From positions 1-64,000 of the forward strand of contig JANOBD010000211.1 of assembly GCA_031411495.1 (NCBI GenBank): a stretch of 64,000 nucleotides of DNA, written 5' to 3'. This DNA comes from JANOBD01 sp031411495 (lineage in GTDB: Bacteria; Planctomycetota; Phycisphaerae; Tepidisphaerales; Tepidisphaeraceae). Made by a program: the position numbers and the translations under genes. Position 1 is the first letter of the stretch. Every line of letters begins with the position of its first letter. Shown piece by piece: positions 17,201 to 24,293 of this stretch. Under the pieces are notes generated by a model, which saw nothing but the letters and a program-made list of their open reading frames with translations, had not been told where the DNA came from and searched no databases.

Positions 17201-17504
17201 CAAACTGTTCCTCATCAGCCTCAAGGCCGGCGGCGTGGGCTTGAACCTCACCGCGGCCGAGTATGTGTTCCTGCTCGACCCGTGGTGGAACCCCGCCGTC
17301 GAAGCGCAGGCGATCGACCGCGCCCATCGCATCGGCCAGATGAACACCGTCTTCGCCTACCGCCTGATCGCGAAAGACACGGTGGAGGAAAAGGTCCTGC
17401 AGCTGCAAAGCAGCAAGCGCGAACTCGCCGATGCGATCATCAATCAGGACAACAGCGTCATCGGTGCCCTGACCGCGGACGATCTGAAGCTGCTCCTGTC
17501 GTAG
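14259..17504 (+). CDS. SWIM zinc-finger SNF2-family helicase/translocase
   Basis: About 1081 residues from the ATG at 14259; the frame is open to 14115 but that extension has no family resemblance. A SWIM finger lies at residues 63-77 (CTC, then CKH). The C-terminal half is a Swi2/Snf2 ATPase: DDMGLGKTVQ (Walker A, about residue 651), DESQAIKN (motif II with DESQ in place of DEGH), SGTPIENHLGELW (motif III), GGVGLNLTAAEYV and DRAHRIGQ (motifs V and VI). Such proteins move along double-stranded DNA to remodel protein-DNA complexes, often in transcription or repair. The stop codon lies within the first REP palindrome of the adjoining cluster. Confidence 0.92.
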   Translation: MPVLEDLKRDFQFEIRTRGKQYYLDDAVHINNTEPGAIKAQVTGGDKYRVEIRWEPMGVAYACTCPFFQDNDKPCKHIWATLLEADHQGVLDTAARRIDLPGSSRIAPPTSNGIASLTGVPTKRRALWQSQLEKIRDNVQRNGRLAPPPADLHWPEDRRILYAIDVDRSIRSLGGGVVVRLFTQKFTKAGKWGEPKRFGFTVQQWLDVTDEVDRDIAQMLVGSSRGFFLSSNDPTIELAEWAHASVLKRIVESGRCHLCKQDNLIGDPITWDDGPPYRFQIELVADERSSGHRVVATLARGEETVPLSRVSACIAHGWVIFADRIAKLDHCNAWNLLNEIRQQEEMVIPSADTEELLRELFTLPRLPALKLPDTLGIRTIEEKPLPEMRVMSPGKGMQLQPGTLQVDIAYNYAGQRVSFEDSRITLFDAAQRSLVRRDRDEEAMRWKQLITAGVRIDTMWGRERTTLVLSTDRLSTAVTELIRQGWNVEADGKIYRTAGNIDVAVNSGIDWFDLDVNVDFGGIKMALPKLLKALQKGQKTIQLSDGTVGLLPEEWLSKYAMLAGLGTEQGDGNLRFNKTQVGFLDAMIAALPSARFDEVYERARGELASFSGIGASEPPASFQGELRSYQKEGLGWLHFLRKFHFGGCLADDMGLGKTVQVLALLDARRVEGKGTSLVVVPRSLVFNWQNEAIKFAPQLKVLDYSGIGREKNIENFKNYDLILTTYGTLRRDVGLLRDFHFDYLILDESQAIKNAATASAKSVRLLRGKHRLAMSGTPIENHLGELWSLFEFLNPGMLGGANLFRNLSGGPTTTPEGRQLIAKSVRPFILRRTKGQVAKELPDRVEQTIFCELDEVQRKMYDELRDHYRVALLNRIDEVGLGSSKIQVLEALLRLRQAACHPALFDPTNVDAPSAKLDTLMDHLTAIHEEGHKSLVFSQFTSFLALAKKQLDARGITYEYLDGQTNDRQAPVNRFQTDPDCKLFLISLKAGGVGLNLTAAEYVFLLDPWWNPAVEAQAIDRAHRIGQMNTVFAYRLIAKDTVEEKVLQLQSSKRELADAIINQDNSVIGALTADDLKLLLS

Positions 17505-17624
17505 GGTGGGCATCGCCCACCGCTTCACAAAGAGAATGGCGTAGGGCGGGCATAGCCCACCGTCTTCGAAATACGGTGGGCATTGCCCACCCTACGAGGG
17601 CATCAACTCTTCATCGCCCACCGC
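17501..17624. repeat. REP palindrome cluster, left of the RAYT gene
   Basis: At least three 22-base copies of one imperfect palindrome (core GGTGGGCA/TGCCCACC with a GTAG 5' end) lie at 17501-17522, 17541-17562 and 17574-17595; the first two are in plus orientation and the third inverted. A truncated arm (CATCGCCCACCG) is at 17613-17624, directly beside the end of the transposase gene. The second and third copies are inverted to each other with an 11-base spacer, the usual REP-doublet (REPIN/BIME-like) arrangement. The first copy contains the TAG stop of the SNF2 gene. Confidence 0.88.
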
Positions 17625-17626
17625 TG

Positions 17627-18190
17627 TTATTCCAATTCGTAGCCCAACGTCGGCGGCGGCGGTGTCGCACCATTGCAGACGCAACACCAATCTCGCGAAT
17701 AGATCCCTGCCCGGACCCAGCGATCAAAACTCGAATGTGGCCACTGATGCGGGCATTTGCAGTAGCCGTGTTTCACGGGATTGAAATGAATGTATTCGAC
17801 GTGCCGATTGAAATCGTCCTGGTCGCGAATCGTGTGCTCGAAGAATCGCCGCTGCCAGATGTCCCGCTCGCGATGTTTTGCGCGTGATGCGACAGTACTG
17901 GTTGGACCAGCCGCGTCGCCCGCGAGTGACTTCGTGAAGCGCGCTTTCATACGCCCGATGCGAAACGAGTAATCGACATCGTTCTCGGGAGGCGAAAGGA
18001 GCAGGTGAAGATGATCCGGTAATACCACGGCCGCATTGATCTTAAACGGCCGTTCCGCTAGGACGAAACGCACGGCGTCGCGAAGGAGTTCGATGGTTCG
18101 TTCATCTTCGAACAACGGCGATCGCTCGAATGTGACGATCGTGAGAAACACGCTCGCGCCCTCCACATATCGCCGGACGTAATTCGGCAT
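17627..18190 (-). CDS. REP-associated tyrosine transposase (RAYT, Y1/HUH family)
   Basis: 187 residues from the ATG at 18190. HUH motif HLH in LPDHLHLLL, the segment WQRRFFEHTIRDQDDF, and the catalytic-Tyr region EYIHFNPVKHGY followed by WPHSSFDRW are all hallmarks of TnpA-REP proteins of the IS200/IS605-like Y1 superfamily. RAYTs are single-copy, non-mobile-looking relatives of transposases that are thought to recognise and spread REP hairpins. Both flanks carry REP palindromes of one family, which supports a functional REP/RAYT locus. The gene is intact, with no frameshift. Confidence 0.93.
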   Translation of the reverse strand: MPNYVRRYVEGASVFLTIVTFERSPLFEDERTIELLRDAVRFVLAERPFKINAAVVLPDHLHLLLSPPENDVDYSFRIGRMKARFTKSLAGDAAGPTSTVASRAKHRERDIWQRRFFEHTIRDQDDFNRHVEYIHFNPVKHGYCKCPHQWPHSSFDRWVRAGIYSRDWCCVCNGATPPPPTLGYELE

Positions 18191-18242
18191 GGCACGAAAC
18201 TACAGAAGGTGACGTGTGATGGAAACCGCAATTTGGCTTAAT

Positions 18243-18385
18243 CGGTGGGCAGTGCCCACCCTACGAACCCACACGCCGTAGGGTGGGCATCGCCCACGGT
18301 CGTCAATGTGTGCATAACGACCGTTGGGTGGACATTGCCCACCGTCTTCCATTTGCACATTCACGGTGGGCAGTGCCCACCCTAC
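18243..18385. repeat. REP palindrome cluster, right of the RAYT gene
   Basis: Four copies of the same palindrome as on the left: 18243-18264 (inverted), 18278-18299 (plus), 18323-18344 (plus, diverged: GTTGGGTGGACA) and 18364-18385 (inverted). Orientation alternates in pairs with spacers of 13 to about 23 bases. Its start is about 50 bases upstream of the RAYT start codon, so the copies could also affect expression of the transposase gene. Confidence 0.88.
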
Positions 18386-18760
18386 TTTTCTGCTCTCGAC
18401 TTCGAACTACCAACCCGGCTACAAGCGACTCCATTTTGACCTTGGCGGCGGGGGGTGCGCGCGGCGGCGGCGATCGGACGGGAGACCGTCTCATCGCGGG
18501 AGAGGGTGTCTCACGCGGAAGAGTTTTCAGTGGCAGCGACGTTCATGTTTCGTAACCGATTATCAAACCTCGTTTTGTCGACACGGACGGAGTTTCCCGC
18601 CGGAAGCCCGCAAGATCACAAGCGAGAGGAACTGAGAGGGTTTGAGAGGGTTTTCAAATTTCAAAACAAGCTCTCATGCGTCGTGGAAATCCCGACGGGA
18701 TCTGCATGTCCCCCGCCGCGCTTCTTCGGATTGCGAGTGTGCCGTATCGTTCCCGCTCCT
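18386..18760. other. Intergenic region upstream of agmatine deiminase
   Basis: About 375 bases with no gene I can support. A frame in phase with agmatine deiminase stays open from 18455, but the translated part has no family look and the ATG at 18761 begins where the conserved protein begins. A 10-base unit GAGAGGGTTT is repeated in tandem near 18635-18655. The promoter of the agmatine deiminase gene is expected here. Confidence 0.4.
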
Positions 18761-19909
18761 ATGAAACAGCCTCCGACAACCTCCAAGACCCCGCGCGAAC
18801 TCGGCTACACCTTTCCCGCAGAGTGGGAGGCGCAGCGCGGCACGTGGATGAGCTGGCCCCGGCCCGAGGGAATCTCATTCCCCGGGCGCTACCACCTCAT
18901 CGGCCCGCAGCTCTGCGAAATCGTCCGGCAGATCGCGCTGCGGCAGGAGGTCCACATCAATGTGCCCAACGAGAACTGGGAGTATCTCGTGCGGGCGCTC
19001 TTCGCAGAGCAGGACGTGCCGACCAGGCGCGTGTTCTTTCACTTCATCAAGACGAATGAAGCCTGGTGCCGCGATCACGGGCCGGCGTTTGTCAGGAAAA
19101 GTCGAGAGTTCAGAGTGGAGAGTCGAGAGTTGAAGAAGACTCGCGGTGGCTCTTCTCACTCTCTACTCTCCACTGGTAACTCTCCACTGGCAATTGTCGA
19201 CTGGGCCTTCAACGCCTGGGGCGGAAAATATCCGCCTTACGACTCGGACGATGCCGTGCCGACTGAAGTGGCGAAAGTGCTCAAGATCAAGAACGTCTTC
19301 TACCCCGGCATTGTCATGGAAGGGGGCGCGGTGGACTTCAACGGCAAGGGCACCGTCCTCACCACCACCGATTGCCTGCTGAACAAGAATCGCAACCCGC
19401 ACTTGAGCAGGGAAGAGATCGAGCAGTACCTCAAGGACTACTACGGCCAGAAGCACGTCTGCTGGCTCACCGGCGGGATCGAGGGGGATGACACCGATGG
19501 CCATATCGACGACCTGGCGCGGTTCATCTCGCCCGATACGATCGTCTTCAGCGTCGAATCGAACCCCAAAGACGTCAACTTCAAGACGCTCAAAAAAGTC
19601 CGCGAGCAGCTCGACGGGCTTCGCGATCAGGACGGCAACCCGTTCGAGATCGTCGAACTGCCGATGCCCAAGCCGGTGATCATCGAAAAGCAGCGTTGCC
19701 CGGCCACGTACATGAACTTCCTGTTCGTGAACGGGAAAGGCAAAGGCGCGATTCTGGTACCGACGTATCGCGACAAGAAAAACGACGAACGGGCGCTCGC
19801 GGTTTTTCGTAAACGGTTGCCGAGGCATGAAGTGGTGGGAATTGACTGCACGGAAGTCATCTGGGGCCTCGGCGCGATTCACTGCCTGACGCAACAGGTG
19901 CCGGCATGA
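18761..19909 (+). CDS. aguA: Agmatine deiminase, with a repeat-derived insertion
   Basis: 382 residues. The enzyme hydrolyses agmatine to N-carbamoylputrescine and ammonia in polyamine synthesis. Hallmarks of the peptidyl-arginine-deiminase fold: NEAWCRDHGPAF, MEGGAVDFNGKG, DDTDGHIDDLARF and the catalytic Cys near residue 375 in GLGAIHCLTQQ. Residues ~112-145 are a Ser/Arg-rich stretch encoded by a heptad repeat element (19101-19202); the flanking family sequence (GPAF before, IVDWAFNAWGGKYP after) resumes in frame. Arginine decarboxylase lies 145 bases downstream on the same strand, so the two probably form one pathway unit. A loss of activity from the insertion cannot be excluded. Confidence 0.9.
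   Translation: MKQPPTTSKTPRELGYTFPAEWEAQRGTWMSWPRPEGISFPGRYHLIGPQLCEIVRQIALRQEVHINVPNENWEYLVRALFAEQDVPTRRVFFHFIKTNEAWCRDHGPAFVRKSREFRVESRELKKTRGGSSHSLLSTGNSPLAIVDWAFNAWGGKYPPYDSDDAVPTEVAKVLKIKNVFYPGIVMEGGAVDFNGKGTVLTTTDCLLNKNRNPHLSREEIEQYLKDYYGQKHVCWLTGGIEGDDTDGHIDDLARFISPDTIVFSVESNPKDVNFKTLKKVREQLDGLRDQDGNPFEIVELPMPKPVIIEKQRCPATYMNFLFVNGKGKGAILVPTYRDKKNDERALAVFRKRLPRHEVVGIDCTEVIWGLGAIHCLTQQVPA
19101..19202 (+). repeat. In-frame heptanucleotide palindromic insertion in agmatine deiminase
   Basis: Directly visible: 19101-19135 is five 7-base units of GTCGAGA type and 19154-19202 is seven units of CTCCACT/ACTCT type. The arms are complementary (19112-19138 against 19150-19176 is the best-paired part) and flank a short loop. 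Total length is 102 bases, so the frame is kept. It encodes a polar loop of about 34 residues that would sit between two core strands of the deiminase. Confidence 0.78.
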
Positions 19910-20054
19910 ATGAGGCGTTTTCAAACTTTGTTTCCGGACGCAGAAATTCGCGCGAAAATTGCCTGCATTGTCCCATCAACCGATTGACTTGTGCGCAGAC
20001 CTGCTAGGATTCGACGCCATCGAAGTGCTCGACGCTCTGGAGGCTCTACAAACG

Positions 20055-22055
20055 ATGACACCAACCGCTGAGTTCACCGGCTCCCCCTCGGCGACTCCCA
20101 CGACAACTTCCGCCATCCCCAACGGAAACGGCGTTCACTCCGCCGCGCCGCAGCGCCCGTGGTCTGTCGAAGAATCCCGCAAGCTCTACGGCATTCGCGA
20201 CTGGGGCAACGGCTATTTCAACATCAACGACAAAGGCCACGTCGCCGTCCACCCGACGGCCAATCCGGCCGTTTCGCTGGATCTCAAGGCGCTCGTCGAC
20301 GACCTGCGCGAGCGCGACGTTCAGGTGCCGATCCTCGTCCGCTTCACCGACATCCTGCAGCACCGCGTCGGCGAGATTTACCGCGCCTTCGAGACGGCCA
20401 TCCGCGAGATGAACTTCGCGGGATCGTACAAGTGCGTCTACCCGATCAAGGTGAACCAGCAGCGCCACGTCGTGGAAGAAATTCACGAGTTCGGAAAGCA
20501 GTACGGCTTCGGGCTGGAAGCCGGCAGCAAGCCGGAACTGCTGGCCGTAATGGCAATTGTCGACGACGACAAGACGCCGATCGTCTGCAATGGCTTCAAG
20601 GATGACGAGTTCATCGAAGCGGTCATCCTCGCGACCAAGATCGGGCGTACGGTCATCCCGGTCGTCGAGAAGTTCAGCGAACTCGAGGCGATCGTCCGCT
20701 TCGCCAAGATCCACAACGTGCGGCCGAAGATCGGCGTGCGCGTCAAGCTCAGCACTAAGGGTGCGGGCCGCTGGGAACAGTCCGGCGGGGTGCGCTCGAA
20801 GTTCGGGCTTTTCGTCTCGGAGATTCTCGCCGCGCTCGACTACCTGCGCAAGCACGACATGGGTGAATGCCTGTCGATGCTTCACTTCCACATCGGCAGC
20901 CAGGTGAACAACATCCGCAGCATCAAGGCGGCGATCATCGAGCTCGGCCGCGTGTATACCGAACTCCAGCACCTCGGCGCCGGCCTGCAGTACATCGACG
21001 TGGGCGGCGGGCTGGGCGTGGATTACGACGGCTCGAAGACCAACTTCGAATCTTCGATCAACTACGGCCTGCAGGAATACGCCAACGACATCATCTTTCA
21101 CTTGAAGGAAGTCTGCGATCAGGCGAAGGTGCCGCACCCGACAGTCATCAGCGAGAGCGGCCGGGCGATGGTCGCCTATCACAGCGTGCTGGTCTTCAAC
21201 GTGATCGGCTGGTCCGGCTTTACGCGATTCTCACTGCCCGAATCGGTTTCGCAGGAAGAGCGCGCCAAGATGCCTCAGCCGCTGGTGACGCTGTTGGATA
21301 CGTACAAGGATGTCAACGAGCAGAACTTCAACGAGTGCTACCACGACGCACAGGTCGCCAAGGACGCGGTGCTGAATTTGTTCGGCCTTGGCTACTGCTC
21401 TCTGAAAAACCGTTCGCTGGCGGAAGAAGTGTTCTTCGGGATTTGCTTCAAGATCCTGCAGATCGTCCGCAAGCTTCCTTACGTCCCCGAAGAGTTCGAA
21501 GGTCTGGAGTCGATGCTCTCGGACACATACTTCTGCAACTTCTCGGTGTTCCAGAGCCTGCCGGACAGCTGGGCGATCGACCAGCTCTTCCCGATCATGC
21601 CGATCCATCGGCTCAATGAAGAACCGAACTGCCGCGGTATCCTCGCGGACATCTCCTGCGACTCGGATGGCAAGATCGATCGATTCATCGACAAGCGCGA
21701 CGTGAAGAGCGTTCTTGAGCTTCATCCCTACAGCGGCGAGGACTATCTCATCGGCGCGTTCCTCGTCGGCGCGTACCAGGAAATCCTTGGCGATCTCCAT
21801 AACCTGCTGGGCGACACCAACGCCGTGCACGTCACGATCGACGAGAACGGCCAGATGTGCGTCGATGAAATCGTCGAAGGCGACAGTGTGAAGGAAGTCC
21901 TGAGCTATGTGCAGTACAACCCGGAAGAACTCCTGCGTTCCATGCGCAAGATGGTCGACAAGGCGCTGCGCGAGAACAAGATCAACAATGAGGAGTCGCG
22001 CACGCTGCTGCGCTTCTACGAGCAGGGCCTCGAAGGCTACACGTACCTGGAGTGA
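20055..22055 (+). CDS. speA: Biosynthetic arginine decarboxylase
   Basis: 666 residues, close to the 630-660 typical of SpeA. The enzyme decarboxylates arginine to agmatine using PLP. The PLP Lys is in YPIKVNQQ; other family signatures are GLEAGSKPELL, HFHIGSQVNNIRS, DVGGGLGVDYDGS and ESGRAMVAYHSVLVFNV. The first ~40 residues are Thr/Ser/Pro-rich and extra to the family core. I chose the ATG at 20055 over an upstream TTG at 19959. Together with agmatine deiminase upstream it supplies the arginine to N-carbamoylputrescine route; the final amidohydrolase is not in the window. Confidence 0.95.
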   Translation: MTPTAEFTGSPSATPTTTSAIPNGNGVHSAAPQRPWSVEESRKLYGIRDWGNGYFNINDKGHVAVHPTANPAVSLDLKALVDDLRERDVQVPILVRFTDILQHRVGEIYRAFETAIREMNFAGSYKCVYPIKVNQQRHVVEEIHEFGKQYGFGLEAGSKPELLAVMAIVDDDKTPIVCNGFKDDEFIEAVILATKIGRTVIPVVEKFSELEAIVRFAKIHNVRPKIGVRVKLSTKGAGRWEQSGGVRSKFGLFVSEILAALDYLRKHDMGECLSMLHFHIGSQVNNIRSIKAAIIELGRVYTELQHLGAGLQYIDVGGGLGVDYDGSKTNFESSINYGLQEYANDIIFHLKEVCDQAKVPHPTVISESGRAMVAYHSVLVFNVIGWSGFTRFSLPESVSQEERAKMPQPLVTLLDTYKDVNEQNFNECYHDAQVAKDAVLNLFGLGYCSLKNRSLAEEVFFGICFKILQIVRKLPYVPEEFEGLESMLSDTYFCNFSVFQSLPDSWAIDQLFPIMPIHRLNEEPNCRGILADISCDSDGKIDRFIDKRDVKSVLELHPYSGEDYLIGAFLVGAYQEILGDLHNLLGDTNAVHVTIDENGQMCVDEIVEGDSVKEVLSYVQYNPEELLRSMRKMVDKALRENKINNEESRTLLRFYEQGLEGYTYLE

Positions 22056-22103
22056 ACGCGGCCGACTACAAAGCGACCGATCGCGATGGGCGGTCGCTCA
22101 GGA

Positions 22104-22313
22104 TTACGCGACATCGGCGTAATCGGTTGCGAAAACTGAATAGTCGCTGTAGGGCGTTTTATTGATCGGGACGCTGGGGAACCGGACGCGGTGGGGCGCC
22201 TGCCGAAAACGCTCGATCATTTCCTGTCCCTGGCGGACCTTGTCCGAAAAGGATTGATAAAGCAGGGCGACCATCCCCAGCCCGATCAGCAGTATGACGA
22301 TAGATCCTCGCAT
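22104..22313 (-). CDS. Small membrane-anchored protein of unknown function
   Basis: 69 residues from the ATG at 22313, or 70 from the adjacent ATG at 22316; a GAGGG Shine-Dalgarno lies a few bases upstream of both. An N-terminal transmembrane helix (GSIVILLIGLGMVALLYQSF) is followed by a polar helix (DKVRQGQEMIERFRQAPH) and a short tail. It is antisense-facing to neither neighbour: speA ends before it and folP begins 119 bases beyond on the opposite strand. I do not recognise the family; the ribosome-binding site and helix pattern support it as a real small gene. Confidence 0.55.
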   Translation of the reverse strand: MRGSIVILLIGLGMVALLYQSFSDKVRQGQEMIERFRQAPHRVRFPSVPINKTPYSDYSVFATDYADVA

Positions 22314-22434
22314 CATGCCCTCGCAGTGAAGGTCAGTTCGGCTCCCGACTTTCGTTCGACCTTCTTGAACTCTGGACATCGGCCAACCAGAATCCCTAAC
22401 GCACTTTCTGTAACCCCCTCTTAAGGCCACGGCG

Positions 22435-23295
22435 ATGAAACCTGCGGACTTTGATCGATGGCTGAGCCACCCGCCGCGGAGCCCGCTGCTCATGGGGATA
22501 CTTAACGCGACGCCGGACAGTTTTTCGGATGGCGGGACATTCTTCGACAAGATTTCGGCAATTCGGCATGCGGACGCCATGATCGAGCAGGGCGCATCGA
22601 TCATCGACGTGGGCGGCGAGTCGACGCGGCCCGGAGCCGACCCGGTCGATGCGCAAGAGCAAATTCGCCGGACTTTGCCGGTGGTCGAGCATCTCGCACA
22701 AGCCGGCGCGGTGGTGAGCATCGACACGACCTCCGCCGACGTCGCCAGGGCGGCAATCGGCGCCGGGGCGACAATCATTAACGACGTCTCCGCCGGCCGC
22801 GACGATGCCGAGATGTTTCCGCTCGCGGCCAAGTCGGACGCGGCGATCGTCCTGATGCACATGCTCGGCTCGCCGAAGACGATGCAGCAGGAGCCGGTCT
22901 ATTCGGATGTCGTCTCCGACGTTTTGAGCTTTCTCGAAAAACGCGCCGAAGCGGCAGTGCGTGCCGGGATCGAGCGGAGCCGGATCCTCCTCGACGTCGG
23001 GATCGGTTTCGGTAAGACGCTCGAGCACAATCTCGAACTCTTGCGGGAGCATCGCCGGTTCGCGGATCGCGGGTATGCCACCGTGCTGGGCACGAGCCGT
23101 AAAGGCTTTCTCGGATCGCTCACCAAGCGGCCCGCCGCCGCCGAGCGGGTGATGGGCACCGCCGCCACGATTGCCTGGGGGATCACCAACGGGGCAGACA
23201 TCCTGCGTGTCCATGACGTCCGGGAGATGCGAGAAGTGGTGGATGTCATCCTCGCCATCCGCTGCAGTTCGACCCCATTGAAACTAAAGCAGTGA
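22435..23295 (+). CDS. folP: Dihydropteroate synthase
   Basis: 286 residues. FolP joins p-aminobenzoate to dihydropterin pyrophosphate in folate synthesis. The pterin-binding signatures are present: GILNATPDSFSDGG, DVGGESTRPGA, INDVSAG, LDVGIGFGKT, and GTSRKGFLG with the phosphate-binding Ser-Arg-Lys. cdaA starts 117 bases downstream on the same strand; folP and cdaA adjacency is seen in several bacterial phyla. Nothing unusual in length or motifs. Confidence 0.96.
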   Translation: MKPADFDRWLSHPPRSPLLMGILNATPDSFSDGGTFFDKISAIRHADAMIEQGASIIDVGGESTRPGADPVDAQEQIRRTLPVVEHLAQAGAVVSIDTTSADVARAAIGAGATIINDVSAGRDDAEMFPLAAKSDAAIVLMHMLGSPKTMQQEPVYSDVVSDVLSFLEKRAEAAVRAGIERSRILLDVGIGFGKTLEHNLELLREHRRFADRGYATVLGTSRKGFLGSLTKRPAAAERVMGTAATIAWGITNGADILRVHDVREMREVVDVILAIRCSSTPLKLKQ

Positions 23296-23412
23296 CCGGA
23301 CGGCCCTTTTGAACATGGTCGGATGCCGAAATTGCCGATATAGTCCGGGCAGCATTGCGCGCCCTGTCTTTGGCAATTGAGCTTGGCAATCGTTTGCGGC
23401 GACCAGGAGACC

Positions 23413-24267
23413 ATGAATCCGAGCCTTTTCAGCATCAACAGCTTCCTCCGGGCGATTCAGAGCTATTCGCCTTGGCGCGTTGCGCTGGAGATGGTGCTGA
23501 TCGGAATCGTCGTGTTCTGGGTGGTCCGGTTCCTGCAGGGCACCCGCGGCGCGCGACTCCTGCGCGGCGTCGTGATGCTGCTCATCAGCCTGTACCTCGT
23601 CGTCCGGTTGCTGTCCGGGATGTTTGGGCTCGACCTGATTTCGTTCCTGTACGACAAGCTGCTGTTCCTCGCGTCTGCCGCGATCGTCGTGGTGTTCCAG
23701 CCAGAATTGCGCCGGGCGCTGATGCGCGTCGGCGAGAGCCGTTTCTTCCGGTCGATGAATACCGAGCTCGACCGCGACGTGGATCAACTCGTCGAGGCGG
23801 CCATTTTCTGTTCGAAGCGGAAGATCGGAATGGTGGTCGCGATCGAACGCGAGGTCGGGCTCGGCGGCTTCACCGAGAACGCCGTGCGAGTAAACGCCGA
23901 CCTCAGCGCGGTACTGCTCCAGACGATCTTCTGGCCCAACAGCCCGATGCACGATTTGGGCGTCGTCGTGAGCAACGGCCGGGTGGCATTCGCGGGCGTC
24001 CAGTTTCCGCTTGCCGAAAGCGGCGACCTGGAGCGAGAACTCGGCAGCCGCCATCGCGCCGCCGTCGGCATGAGCCAGGAGACCGATGCCGTCGTCCTGG
24101 TCGTTTCGGAAGAGAGCGGCGACATCAGCATCGCGGAACGTGGCGTGCTCTTACGAAAGCTGACACCCGAGGCGGTCCGCGACATGCTCGTGGAACTCCT
24201 TGGACAAGTGGGCGGGACATCGCAGCCGGCGGTCGATGAACCCACCGAAGAACGCGACGCCGCCTGA
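23413..24267 (+). CDS. cdaA: Diadenylate cyclase (c-di-AMP synthase, CdaA type)
   Basis: 284 residues from the ATG at 23413, which follows an AGGAGA Shine-Dalgarno. Three N-terminal membrane helices (residues ~18-85) anchor a DAC domain that makes c-di-AMP from two ATP. The RHR motif is intact (ELGSRHRAAVGMSQETDA), and VVSEESGDISIA follows as expected. The other signature, DGA, reads DLG here (NSPMHDLGVVV), keeping the metal-binding Asp. The next gene, a YbbR/CdaR protein, starts 27 bases downstream, matching the usual cdaA-cdaR pair. Confidence 0.93.
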   Translation: MNPSLFSINSFLRAIQSYSPWRVALEMVLIGIVVFWVVRFLQGTRGARLLRGVVMLLISLYLVVRLLSGMFGLDLISFLYDKLLFLASAAIVVVFQPELRRALMRVGESRFFRSMNTELDRDVDQLVEAAIFCSKRKIGMVVAIEREVGLGGFTENAVRVNADLSAVLLQTIFWPNSPMHDLGVVVSNGRVAFAGVQFPLAESGDLERELGSRHRAAVGMSQETDAVVLVVSEESGDISIAERGVLLRKLTPEAVRDMLVELLGQVGGTSQPAVDEPTEERDAA

Positions 24268-24293
24268 TCGAAAAACGCAAACCGACCGCTTTC

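Noticed and set aside
15849..17528. Long open frame on the minus strand over the SNF2 helicase
   Set aside because: It is antisense to a strongly conserved helicase and its translation is Glu/Val/Arg-rich with no motifs; long antisense frames are expected at this GC content.
15635..17887. Arginine/proline-rich plus-strand frame of about 750 residues inside the SNF2 gene
   Set aside because: It is an out-of-frame shadow with low-complexity composition; the helicase motifs lie in the other frame.
17501..18385. CRISPR array
   Set aside because: The repeats are short palindromes with irregular spacers and alternating orientation, and there are no cas genes; they fit REP elements of the RAYT.
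22072..22098. Terminator after speA
   Set aside because: A stem of only 8 base pairs with an 11-base loop and no T-run; too weak to list.
23368..23400. Heptad units just before cdaA (TTGGCAA-type)
   Set aside because: About three loosely periodic units and no complementary arm; noted, but below the standard used for the other four elements.
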